Assembly: GCF_005121165.3 (NCBI RefSeq) | Contig: NZ_CP034413.3 | Coordinates: 1,302,001-1,366,000, forward strand | Reading direction: 5' to 3' | DNA length: 64,000 bases | Source: Dysosmobacter welbionis | Lineage (GTDB): Bacteria; Bacillota; Clostridia; Oscillospirales; Oscillospiraceae | Part shown: in pieces, positions 1-8,533 of the stretch | Numbering within the stretch: the first letter of the stretch is position 1 | Layout of the letters: each line of letters opens with the position of its first letter | Made by a program: the position numbers and the translations under genes | The notes under the pieces: generated by a model | Told to the model about the DNA's origin: nothing | Database searches by the model: none | What the model saw: the letters and a program-made list of their open reading frames with translations, nothing else

Positions 1-850
1 TGGAGTCGATCTCCGCGTCCAGCTTCTCCCGGGGGAAGCGGTAGCTGGGGATGCCGTAGCGCATCATGCCGCCCAGCTTGGTCTGCTGCTCGTAGACCGT
101 GACCTTGTGGCCCATGAGGGCCAGGTAGTAGGCGGCGGAGAGACCGCCGGGACCGCCGCCGATGATGGCAACGGACTTGCCGGTAGCGGGAGCCTTCTTG
201 GGCTGGGGCACATTGCCGGCGTGGTCCACAGCGTAGCGCTTCAGCCCACGGATGTTCAGGGCGTCGTCCACCATGTTCCGGCGGCAGCGGGCCTCGCAGG
301 GATGCTCGCAGATGTAGGCGCAGGCGGTGGGGAAGGGATTGTCCTTCCGGATAAGCCGCACGGCATCGGCGCAGCGGCCCTCGTTCACCAGGGAGATGTA
401 ACCGGGGATATCCACGCCGGCGGGGCACAGAGCCACGCAGGGCACCGGGTTCTTCAGGCTGCCCAGGCAGCGGTGGTGGAGAATGTGCTCCTCATAGTCA
501 TCCCGGAAACCCTTCAGGCCCATCAGCACCAGATTGGCGGCGTCAATGCCGATGGCGCAGTCCGCCGTGTCCACGATGACCTGGGCAGTGGCCTCGATCC
601 GGTCCAGGATCTTCAGCTCGGGCTCGCCCTCCAGCACCTCCCGGATCATGTTGGAAAGCTGGGTCAGTCCGATGCGGCAGGGCACGCACTTGCCGCAGGT
701 CTGGGCCTGGCACAGGTTCAGGAAATTCAGCGCCATATCCACAGGGCACAGGCCCGGAGGGCTGGCGGCGATCCGCCGTTCCATGTTCCGGTACAGCTGC
801 TCCACCACAGCCTGTGCCTGACCAGGCATCTTGACTTCTAATCTGCTCAT
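1..850 (-). CDS. NuoF/GltD-like Fe-S flavoprotein, 5' part (cut by window edge)
   Basis: Reading leftward from ATG at 848-850, preceded by an AGAAAGG ribosome site, the frame is open to base 1. The first ~85 residues resemble the C-terminal 4Fe-4S region of NuoF-type NADH dehydrogenases (CGKCVPCRIG). A second Cys-rich GltD-type N-terminal domain follows (residues ~115-200, with PCVALCPAGVDIPGYI and CEHPCEARCRR), then an FAD-binding Rossmann start (GGGPGGLSAAYYLALMGH). Such proteins pass electrons between NAD(P)H, flavin and ferredoxin, often beside formate dehydrogenase or hydrogenase subunits, but no partner is visible. Its GC-rich codon use differs from the accessory block to its right. The C-terminal NAD(P) domain lies outside the window. 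Family is clear; the physiological donor and acceptor are not. Confidence 0.85.
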   Translation of the reverse strand, partial: MSRLEVKMPGQAQAVVEQLYRNMERRIAASPPGLCPVDMALNFLNLCQAQTCGKCVPCRIGLTQLSNMIREVLEGEPELKILDRIEATAQVIVDTADCAIGIDAANLVLMGLKGFRDDYEEHILHHRCLGSLKNPVPCVALCPAGVDIPGYISLVNEGRCADAVRLIRKDNPFPTACAYICEHPCEARCRRNMVDDALNIRGLKRYAVDHAGNVPQPKKAPATGKSVAIIGGGPGGLSAAYYLALMGHKVTVYEQQTKLGGMMRYGIPSYRFPREKLDAEIDS

Positions 851-1477
851 AAACCTTTCTTCATCCCTTTCTGTTTCCATTCGGCAGATATATACATTTT
901 CTTTTCTTTCGCTTTGATTTCCCAATAAATCAGGAATGTCAGAATTTCTCACAATATGGACGCATGTAGTTTCGTGCGGCTACGTTCCCTCTCAGATTGA
1001 ATATGCAGTATGGGTAGCAATTGTAAAATTGCTACCCATACTGGGAGAGAGTATATCCCATTGGGAGGTGAAACCAACAGGATATGGCAACGAGCGTTCT
1101 CCTTTTCTCTACAGGCTATCCCGTCTATTTTGAAAAGATTATCTTCAGTGAGATATGTAGAAACCCAAACTTTTACAAAGCCAGTATTACGCAAATTATC
1201 GCAGTTTTAGCGAATACACCTATAGTTTGAATATCTGCAACAATCATTTTTTTCTACGCAAAAAGCATAACATAATTACGCAAAAATGTGAAATTCTCCT
1301 TTTTTATAGAAATTTCGGAAAAGCAATTCTAAATACGCATACATTAATCAAGTCGAAAGTAATTGTAAAAAGGGAGGAATTGCATGCTTTCTTTTCATGA
1401 TCTATAATTTATTCCACGTATTTTCATCTCCACAAGTTCCTTAGCTCCACCCGAACCCGTGGGTTTCTCGGTCAGGG
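851..1477. other. Intergenic, AT-rich, no gene seen
   Basis: No convincing reading frame on either strand; the short open frames lack ribosome sites and domain signatures. It holds a perfect 17-bp inverted repeat (1006-1043) and marks the change from GC-rich backbone to the AT-richer block on the right, so it is a candidate left boundary of that block. No tRNA or integrase was found in it. Confidence 0.5.
1006..1043. repeat. Perfect inverted repeat, 17-bp arms, 4-nt loop
   Basis: Arms 1006-1022 and 1027-1043 are exact reverse complements around GTAA. There is no T-run, so it is not an ordinary Rho-independent terminator. It lies in the composition-change zone ~155 bp upstream of the gene ending at base 1, and could be a mobile-element end, an operator or an RNA hairpin. 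Confidence 0.75.
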
Positions 1478-1517
1478 AAATGACAGGACCATATGCTTTC
1501 ATGCGGTCCTGTCATTT
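1478..1517. terminator. Stem-loop terminator after the enoate reductase gene
   Basis: Perfect 13-bp arms (1478-1490 and 1505-1517) lie 12 bp past the stop codon of the minus-strand gene that ends at 1530. The trailing T stretch is short in either direction, so efficiency is uncertain. Confidence 0.7.
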
Positions 1518-1529
1518 CTAAAAATTCTA

Positions 1530-3550
1530 TTACATGTTGTAAATAAGTTCAAAGGCGTCATGCACAGCCTTAAAAATATTTGCAGGTTTCTTGCAAGAGC
1601 CGATCTCATATACCTCGATACCAGTGCCAATCAGAGCTTCTTTCATGGACAGATTGGAACGCATACCAATGGACATCACGACCGTATCCGCCTCAAGTGT
1701 TTTACTTTCCCCATCCGCAGACTGAATCACTGCTCCCGCATCATTGATCTCCAACAGCCGATTTCCAGTATAGACGGGAACATGGTAGTGCTCCATCAGA
1801 TCTTCAAGCATGGACTTGCACTGGTTGGGGACAAATTCCAGGCTCATGAGATTGGGCATGGCTTCCACAACTGAAACCTTTTTCCCCTGCAATGCAAAAT
1901 GCATAGCAGTCTCACAGCCAATCTCACCGCCGCCAACAACAACCACCGTTTCACCAACAGGTTTATGCCCTTCCAACGCATCGATAGCGGAAACGCTCTT
2001 GGGATGATCAATTCCGGGAATGCTGCGCGGCATAACAGAAGATGCACCAACAGTCAAGATAACTACATCGGGATGCGCGGAAATAATATCCCTATGGGTA
2101 ATTTCCTTATTCAGGACAATATTCGCATTCAGTTCCTTAAGTTCACGCTGATACCACAGATTCAAATCTGTGACCTCGCCCTTTAAGGGACGGTTGCCTG
2201 CCGCCAGCAGTTCGCCGCCAAGGTGGTCAGACTTCTCATACAGTGTGACTGTATGTCCCGCTTGAATCGCCGCACGAGTCGCTTCCATACCTGCCACGCC
2301 TCCGCCTACAACCATAATGTTCTTGGGAGTCGTTGCCTTCCGGGGCGGATAGAACGATTCTCTCATTGCTCTGGGATTCACAGCGCATGCGGGAGGGAGG
2401 CCCTGGTCTTCAACGCGGCCAATACAGCCAAAGTTACAGCCGATGCACGGGCGAATCTTTTCAGGCATGCCCAACTCTGTCTTCTTGGGGAATTCAGGAT
2501 CAGCCAAAGAAGGGCGGGAAAGAACGAAGGCATCCGCTTGTCCGTCTCTCAGTGCTTTGGCACAAATCCAGGGATCACCCATACGAGAACCAGCCAGAAT
2601 GGGGATCTTGACAGCTTCTTTCGCCTTAGCATACAGTTCCAATCCATGCCCCTTCGGCATATAGGCGGGGGGCATGCATAATAAAAGGAATCGTATGTAC
2701 CGACATCTACACTCAGCGCATTAACTCCATAGGACTCCAACATCTTGCAGATTTCGATGCCCTCTTCCAATGTACGCCCCGCCTCGTTTTCTCCCGTCAG
2801 AGAAGCCTTGTTGAACGCCTTAACGTAGCTCTTCAAGCCCAGGCGAACAGAAATCGGATAATCATCACCACAGGTTTGATGAATTCCCTCGATAATTTCT
2901 TTGACAACACGCATACGGTTTTCCAATGTGCCGCCATATTCATCCGTGCGCTGATTGGTCATGGCCATGACAAACTGATCCAGCAGATAGCCCCAGTGCA
3001 CAGCATGCAGTTCAATGCCGTGAACACCTGACTTTTTATAAAGTTCAGCAGTCTTGACCATCAGTTCAATTTTCCTCTTGACTTCATCTGTTGTAAGCGC
3101 GGTAGAAGTCATAGATGGGATGCTGTAAATAGGCAGCGGAGAAGGGGTCTTAAATCCTGGCGCTGTTCTTCCTACACCCATCGATGCCTGGCAAAACAGT
3201 TTTGTATCATACGCCCCCAGGCGCTCTACCAACCGTTCTGCACCCCTGCGAAAAACAGTCGGATTATACAGTGGGCTCTTCATGCTTTTGGGGTCAAAAT
3301 AATCGATCTCCGTATCCGTGAAGAGAACGCCAGTGGTAATGAGGCCAAAGCCGCCTTTGGCCCGCTCCAAAAAATACTCTTGGACAACATCATTCCAATC
3401 TTGCAAGGAACCCTGAATACCGGAAATGCCCATTGGCCCCATGCAGAAGCGATTTTTGATTTGGACCTTGCCAATGTTGAATGGGGTAAACAGTTGGTTC
3501 ATGTCTTCCTGTGTCACTTCCGGTGTATTAGGATGATGATTCTCGTACAT
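1530..3550 (-). pseudogene. Old Yellow Enzyme-type 2-enoate reductase (BaiCD/BaiH/FadH-like), frameshifted
   Basis: The start ATG is at 3548-3550, behind GGGAGG. Two overlapping frames together give a ~673-aa enoate reductase of usual length. Residues ~20-330 form the FMN TIM barrel, including the signature ELHAVHWGYLLDQF followed by RTDEYGGTLENR. A 4Fe-4S motif C-x2-C-x3-C-x11-C follows, then FAD (VVGGGVAGMEA) and NAD(P) (VVVVGGGEIGCE) Rossmann folds. The frames join at a six-base G run (2667-2672 on +); one extra base restores ACPPAYMPKG. Family members reduce activated C=C bonds of enoates, enoyl-CoAs or steroids with NAD(P)H. The gene is divergent from the LysR regulator at 3862 and is probably controlled by it. 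The break may be a sequencing indel rather than a true mutation. Confidence 0.85.
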
Positions 3551-3712
3551 ACTTCCGCCTCCCAGTAAAATGTCTTTTGTAATGATAGGGCATCCAGTTG
3601 CGCTGTGTTTATTACGTGATGGGTTATTTCAATTATATCTTTCGCAAGAAATGTTGTGAAATACCGGTTTCTGATTGTTTTGAAGGTTTGTTTATACTTT
3701 TTTTGCATAGAG

Positions 3713-3730
3713 ATATGGCATGTGCCTTAT
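3713..3730. promoter_or_regulatory. Candidate LysR operator dyad
   Basis: ATATGGCA, TG, TGCCTTAT: imperfect 8-bp dyad (7 of 8 pairs) in the divergent region between the enoate reductase (-) and LysR (+) genes. The half-site ATAAGGCA recurs at ~4851-4858, upstream of the aldehyde dehydrogenase operon. Position and symmetry suit a LysR-type site; binding is inferred. Confidence 0.4.
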
Positions 3731-3861
3731 GACTTTGTGGAGTATTAACAAGGGGCTGGTTTTCAAATTTCCTCTTGCCAAGCATAGTTTTTTGTAATAA
3801 CCTGAAATTAACAGCATAAAACCTGATTGAATTGCCGCGATCATTGTGTGGGAGGGCTTTT

Positions 3862-4758
3862 ATGGACTATAAAAGTATTGTCTGCTTTCTGCGCGTTTGT
3901 GAACTGCACAGCTTTACTAAGGCCGCAGAAGACCTCTATATTTCTCAACCGGCGCTGAGCCGACGCATCCTCGCGTTAGAAGATGAACTGGGCGTAAAAC
4001 TATTGGATCGCGCAAACGGTGGCTTGCAGCTCACAGAAGGCGGTAAACTGTTTTATTCGGATGCCAAAAAGCTCATCAATGTAGAAGCAGCTTTAAAGCA
4101 GAAGATGGAAAAGCACCGTGATGGCTTTTACGGCGAGGTACGTATCGGATATAGTTCTTATTGTTTTATGGAACCTCTCATGCATGCTGCGCATATGTTG
4201 GGAGAAACCTATCCCAACATTGAGCCAGACTTCCAGTCTATGTCTCCCCGATATGCGATTTACAGCTTTTTACATGGGCAAATAGATATCGCTTACCTTT
4301 GCCGGGGTGATATTCCTCAAACAAACGATTCTGTTATTGAGGTAATTGCAAAGGCCCAGTCTGTCATTTTAATTCCCAAAGGCCACAAACTATGGGACAG
4401 GCAATATGTAACATGCTCTGATCTGGTGGGAGAACGGTTTGCAATATCAAAAACCAAAAGCCAGGTTTCGGATTCCATACGTGAGAGCTTTGAAGCCAAA
4501 GGAGTATTCCTTGAAAACGCCCTACAATGCGAATCTGCAAACACCAGGATCTTTCAAATCGCAACTGGAAGATATATCGGCATGGACGGAGTATATTCAT
4601 CTAAATATTTCGATTATTATGCGGATTGCATTCGTGCGATCCCTTGCGCGGATATGGATTTTAACTTTGCTGATTATTGCGCGGTGTATCATCCATCCAA
4701 CGGAAATGCGGAACGCTTTGTGAACTGTATGATAGAGAATTCTGAAAAGCAGAAATAA
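3862..4758 (+). CDS. LysR-family transcriptional regulator
   Basis: The start ATG at 3862 sits 5 bases after GGGAGGG and is preferred to an upstream in-frame start at 3832. The 298-aa product has the usual LysR length. The N-terminal winged helix-turn-helix is plain (residues 1-60, FTKAAEDLYISQPALSRRILALEDELGVKLLDR), followed by a periplasmic-binding-protein-like effector domain (residues ~90-295). It is divergent from the enoate reductase gene and 207 bp upstream of the long catabolic operon, the standard layout for a LysR activator that senses a pathway substrate or intermediate. A terminator follows, so the operon at 4966 needs its own promoter. The inducer cannot be deduced. Confidence 0.92.
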   Translation: MDYKSIVCFLRVCELHSFTKAAEDLYISQPALSRRILALEDELGVKLLDRANGGLQLTEGGKLFYSDAKKLINVEAALKQKMEKHRDGFYGEVRIGYSSYCFMEPLMHAAHMLGETYPNIEPDFQSMSPRYAIYSFLHGQIDIAYLCRGDIPQTNDSVIEVIAKAQSVILIPKGHKLWDRQYVTCSDLVGERFAISKTKSQVSDSIRESFEAKGVFLENALQCESANTRIFQIATGRYIGMDGVYSSKYFDYYADCIRAIPCADMDFNFADYCAVYHPSNGNAERFVNCMIENSEKQK

Positions 4759-4771
4759 ATAATAGGCATTC

Positions 4772-4808
4772 ATGCTCGCTGTCCAACTTGGATGGCGAGC
4801 ATTTTTTT
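4772..4808 (+). terminator. Rho-independent terminator after the LysR gene
   Basis: Arms 4772-4779 and 4795-4802 (ATGCTCGC/GCGAGCAT) are followed by a run of seven T, 14 bp after the stop codon. Confidence 0.85.
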
Positions 4809-4965
4809 GCTGTAAAAGACAGACACCCTATGTCGAAAGCGAATGATAAGGCACGCATTTTGATAATTAGCCGGCATTTCACATAAAAGAGGCAGTGTGA
4901 TAGAGTGAAAATGTAAGCAAATTGGATAAAACCGCATATCCAGCTTCAAAATGCAAGGAGGTAAA

Positions 4966-6396
4966 ATGATGGAAGTTCGCGAAAAAGTGTCCAATGAGGA
5001 TCTGCAGGCATATCTGAAAACGCTCGTAGAAAAGAGCAAGGTTGCACAAAAACAGTTCGAACGCGATTATACCAAGCAGCGGCCGATCGATGAGGTCGTT
5101 AGAGCAATCGGCAAAGCTGTGTGTGACAATGGCAAAACCTTAGGTGAAGAGGCATTTGCCGAAACCGGTATGGGCAATGTGGAAAGCAAGATTGCCAAGC
5201 TGACGAATGTGGCCCTGCTCCAGTGGGTCCAGATGCGCGGGAAAAATTCAGTGGAGTACGAGGATTGTCCCGGCGAACCCGGCGTCAAGTATCTGCCCAA
5301 GCCCATGGGTGTAATTGGTGCCGTAATGCCCAGCACAAATCCGATTGCTACTATCATCGGCAATGCCATGATGGCTCTGAAGTGCCGAAACTCTATTATC
5401 ATTTTGCCTCACCCCGCTTCTGTGAAGGTCTCTATGAAGACAGTAGACATTATGAGAGCGGCACTGGAGGAAATCGGTGCCCCAGCTGACCTGGTTCAGT
5501 GTATCGACGGTGAATACGCAAGTATTGAAGCGACGATGCAAACTTTGTCCATGTGTGACTGCAATGTCGCAACTGGCGGTGCCGCAATGGTGAAATCCGT
5601 TTATTCTGTCGGCAAGCCCGCTTTTGGCGTCGGCCAGGGTAACTGCCAGGAGATCATCGACCGCGGCATGACAGACGAAGAATATGAGCGCCTGGTTAAA
5701 CTGGCTATTATGAACAGAACCGTCGACAATGGCGTTCCCTGCGGCGGTGAACAGACTGCTCATGTTCCTGAAGAACTTCTGGATAAGTATCTCGGCTTCA
5801 TGCAGAAGAACGGCTGCTTCCTGGTCGACAATGACGATGATATTGCCAAGCTGCGCGATGCGATTTTCCCCGGCGGAGGCACCAGCATCAACAGAAAGGT
5901 TGTCGGTAAGCAGCCCCATGAAGTTGGCGTAATGGCGGGCATTGAGGTTCCAGAAGACACAAAAATTCTGCTTGTGAAGAACCAGGCCTGGGGCACTCGG
6001 GACGTTCTCTGCCGTGAGATTCTGTTCCCTATCATTCGCTATACCACTTATCAGAAGTTCGAAGACGCTGTCGACAGAGCAATCGAGAATCTGGAAGTCG
6101 AGGGAAAAGGTCATAGCAGCTGCATCTGGAGCCACGACCAGGAGCATATCGAGTATACTGCCAAACGAATTCCGGTGGGACGCTTCCACATCAACCAGCC
6201 CACTGCTGGCTACAACAATGGTGTCAGCAAGACGATTACCATTGGCTGCGGTACCTGGGGCGGCGGTTTCCCCTCTGAGAATCTGCAGTATTATCACCTG
6301 ATGAATAAGACCAGAGTGTCTGTGGAACTCAAGAACCCCAAGCCCTGGTGGAATGAGGGATGGGACAGCTTCGAACCGTTCGACATGGGAAACTGA
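4966..6396 (+). CDS. CoA-acylating aldehyde dehydrogenase
   Basis: The start ATG at 4966 (or 4969) follows a strong AAGGAGG. The 476-aa protein matches the EutE/AdhE N-domain class of aldehyde dehydrogenases, which interconvert acyl-CoA and aldehyde with NAD(H). Seen: the cofactor region GVIGAVMPSTNPIATIIGNAMMALK (~residues 105-130), the glycine loop ATGGAAMVKSVYSVGKPAFGVG, and the catalytic Cys in DNGVPCGGEQ (~residue 255). It opens the main catabolic operon and is followed after 13 bp by a CoA-transferase, which suggests that the CoA-transferase makes a CoA thioester and this enzyme reduces it to aldehyde for the alcohol dehydrogenase at 15515, or the reverse. The chain length of the substrate is unknown. 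Confidence 0.88.
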   Translation: MMEVREKVSNEDLQAYLKTLVEKSKVAQKQFERDYTKQRPIDEVVRAIGKAVCDNGKTLGEEAFAETGMGNVESKIAKLTNVALLQWVQMRGKNSVEYEDCPGEPGVKYLPKPMGVIGAVMPSTNPIATIIGNAMMALKCRNSIIILPHPASVKVSMKTVDIMRAALEEIGAPADLVQCIDGEYASIEATMQTLSMCDCNVATGGAAMVKSVYSVGKPAFGVGQGNCQEIIDRGMTDEEYERLVKLAIMNRTVDNGVPCGGEQTAHVPEELLDKYLGFMQKNGCFLVDNDDDIAKLRDAIFPGGGTSINRKVVGKQPHEVGVMAGIEVPEDTKILLVKNQAWGTRDVLCREILFPIIRYTTYQKFEDAVDRAIENLEVEGKGHSSCIWSHDQEHIEYTAKRIPVGRFHINQPTAGYNNGVSKTITIGCGTWGGGFPSENLQYYHLMNKTRVSVELKNPKPWWNEGWDSFEPFDMGN

Positions 6397-6409
6397 CCGG
6401 AGTATGACT

Positions 6410-7621
6410 ATGAAACTGTATGAGGGACTGAAGGTAGTCGAATTTACTACCAATATTGCCGGTCCGACTGTGGGACAGTGGCTTGCCGAATACGGTGCGG
6501 AGGTTATCCACATCGAAAGGCCCGTCATCGGTGATGACAGCAGAGCATATCCGCCATTGGTCAACGGCATCAGCATCAAGTATTGTACTCTGAACCACGG
6601 AAAAAAGTCCGTTATCCTTGATTTAAAAGACCCGGATGGAAACAAAATTGCCCGCGAGCTCTGCAAGGACGCCGATATCGTACTGGAAAGCACCCGTCCC
6701 GGTGTCATGGACCGATTGGGACTGGGGTATGAGGCTATGCATGAGTTGAATCCCAGACTGATTTACTGCTCCGTCTCGGCATGGGGGCAGACCGGCCCCT
6801 ATGCACACCGCCCTGGTTATGACCTCATTGCGCAGGGTGCATCCAGTATTATGTATTACAACGGTGACGAAGAAACTGGCCCTGTAAAGATTTTTACAGA
6901 AATTGGCGATCAGTGCGGCGGTTTGGCAGGCTTCGCTGCAGTCAATGCCGCACTGTACTACCGCGAAAGAACCGGCCTGGGGCAGCATGTGGATATCTCT
7001 CTGGTCAGAGTCCTGGCATCTATGTCTGTAAAACTGGACGATCTGCGTATCCTCCACAAAAAGACAGAGAAACAGGGCAATCAGGGTTCCCCCCTTCTGT
7101 GCCCTTACGGTGTCTTTAAATGTCCGGATGGCAATTGGATCATTATAGCCGCGTCCAATAACGCTTTGGCATTCCAGTTCTTCCGGGTCATTGGCCGAGA
7201 GGATCTGATCTCCGACCCCCGCTTTGAAACCAACGTAAAACGTGTTGAACACCAGAAGATCCTGGCACCCATTATGTACGAATGGTTCGACAAAATGGGT
7301 ACGATCGACAACATCGAGAAGGCGCTTCTGGAGGGCGGAGTTCCTTGTTCGCGGGTATACAGTTATGAAGATGTGGACAAGGATCCACATTATCATGAGG
7401 CTGGTTGGTTTACTGATATTCCTATGCCCGAAGAAATGACCGATCTAAAGGCCCGTAGGATCGTAAGCAGTCCCTTTGGTTTCTCCGAGATGTCTCCTGA
7501 GTATATTCCCACCAAGGGTTTTGGCGCATGGAACCATGAGATCATCGGGGAATTGGGATATACTCCCGAGCAGATCGACGAGCTTCAGGAGAAGTGGAAG
7601 CAGGCTATGGCAAAAAATTGA
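6410..7621 (+). CDS. Class III CoA-transferase (CaiB/BaiF/Frc family)
   Basis: ATG at 6410 is preferred over 6404 because CGGAG at 6398-6402 then has normal spacing. The 403-aa product has the expected family length. Typical features are GLKVVEFTTNIAGPTVGQWLAEYGAEVIHIE at the N-terminus, LDLKDPDG, the LGYEAMHELNPRLIYCSVSAWGQTGPY block with GYDLIAQG, and a C-terminal domain ending FGAWNHEIIGELGYT. Family members move CoA between carboxylic acids via a glutamyl/aspartyl anhydride intermediate, for example formyl/oxalyl-CoA, carnitine or bile acids. With the enoate reductase and the SDR it recalls the bai bile-acid operon, but baiB, baiE and baiI are missing, so bile acid is not asserted as substrate. 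Confidence 0.9.
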   Translation: MKLYEGLKVVEFTTNIAGPTVGQWLAEYGAEVIHIERPVIGDDSRAYPPLVNGISIKYCTLNHGKKSVILDLKDPDGNKIARELCKDADIVLESTRPGVMDRLGLGYEAMHELNPRLIYCSVSAWGQTGPYAHRPGYDLIAQGASSIMYYNGDEETGPVKIFTEIGDQCGGLAGFAAVNAALYYRERTGLGQHVDISLVRVLASMSVKLDDLRILHKKTEKQGNQGSPLLCPYGVFKCPDGNWIIIAASNNALAFQFFRVIGREDLISDPRFETNVKRVEHQKILAPIMYEWFDKMGTIDNIEKALLEGGVPCSRVYSYEDVDKDPHYHEAGWFTDIPMPEEMTDLKARRIVSSPFGFSEMSPEYIPTKGFGAWNHEIIGELGYTPEQIDELQEKWKQAMAKN

Positions 7622-7635
7622 TTAGCAGTCTGTAT

Positions 7636-8528
7636 ATGAGTGACATGAAGAATCATCCTGTTACATCGCTCACTTATCCTCTAAAAGCTTCTTCCCACAG
7701 GAAGATAGCAGTGATTGGCGGCGGTATCGCCGGCATGGAGGCGGCTTCTACTGCTGCGGAATGCGGACATACGGTTGAACTGTTTGAACGGCAAAGCTCT
7801 CTGGGGGGGAAATGATCCCATCTGGCGCATGTGATTCGAATGGTGAAATTCGCAAACTTCAGGAATGGATGCTGTGCAGACTGGAGAAACAGGGAATTTC
7901 CGTCCATCTCAATCGAGAGATATCTGTCGAGGAGATCCGGTCTTCGGGATTTGATACTGTCATTCTTGCAACCGGAGCGGGCAGCACGGTGTCTGACCCT
8001 ATCAAAGGTGCTGATAAGGCAATTCCCGCGGCGAGTGCCATCAAAGACATTTCAAACATCGGCAAAAAAGTGATTGTTGTTGGCGGCAGCATCATGGGGC
8101 TTGAAACCGCCGCGTGCCTGACACAGGCCGGTCGGAAGGTCACGGTCCTGGAAGCGCTTCCTAAGATCCTGGACTGCAATTTTATCTCCCAGGCTTACAA
8201 AACGGTGATAAGCGATTTCATAGAGCATCTGAACATTGAGATCATCACCAACAGCAGGGTGATCGAAATTACAGATGAGGGGGTGATCCTTGCACCCTGT
8301 GACGATTCCGGGGAAAAAGATTTTATTCGCGCTGACAGTGTTGTGATGTCTTTTGGTTCGAAGCAAAGCAAGCCTCATGTTCCGGTTGACTACGGCAAGG
8401 ATATTGCGGTGTACGAAGTCAATTCCATTCAGAATTCTGACGATTTCTATAATCCGGTATGTCAGGCATTCGAGGTTGCATATCATTTGGGTCAGGAGCA
8501 ATCGGCGCCAAGTGCGCATATCAGGTGA
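7636..8528 (+). pseudogene. Orphan FAD/NAD(P) oxidoreductase domain, frameshifted
   Basis: Starts at ATG 7636. The product resembles only the C-terminal two-Rossmann half of enoate reductases such as the gene at 1530-3550: AVIGGGIAGMEAASTAAECGHTVELFE, then SLGGE-MIPSG, then VIVVGGSIMGLETA, ending with a VYEVNS...AFEVAYHL tail like its longer relative. No TIM-barrel half is present. The frame breaks in a seven-G run (7803-7809); one more G restores LGGEMIPSG, aligned with LGGELLAAG of the relative. If intact it would be a ~297-aa flavin reductase subunit feeding a partner, perhaps in trans. It lies between the CoA-transferase and the NadC-MoCF fusion with short gaps. The indel may be a sequencing error. 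Confidence 0.75.
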
Positions 8529-8533
8529 AGGAC

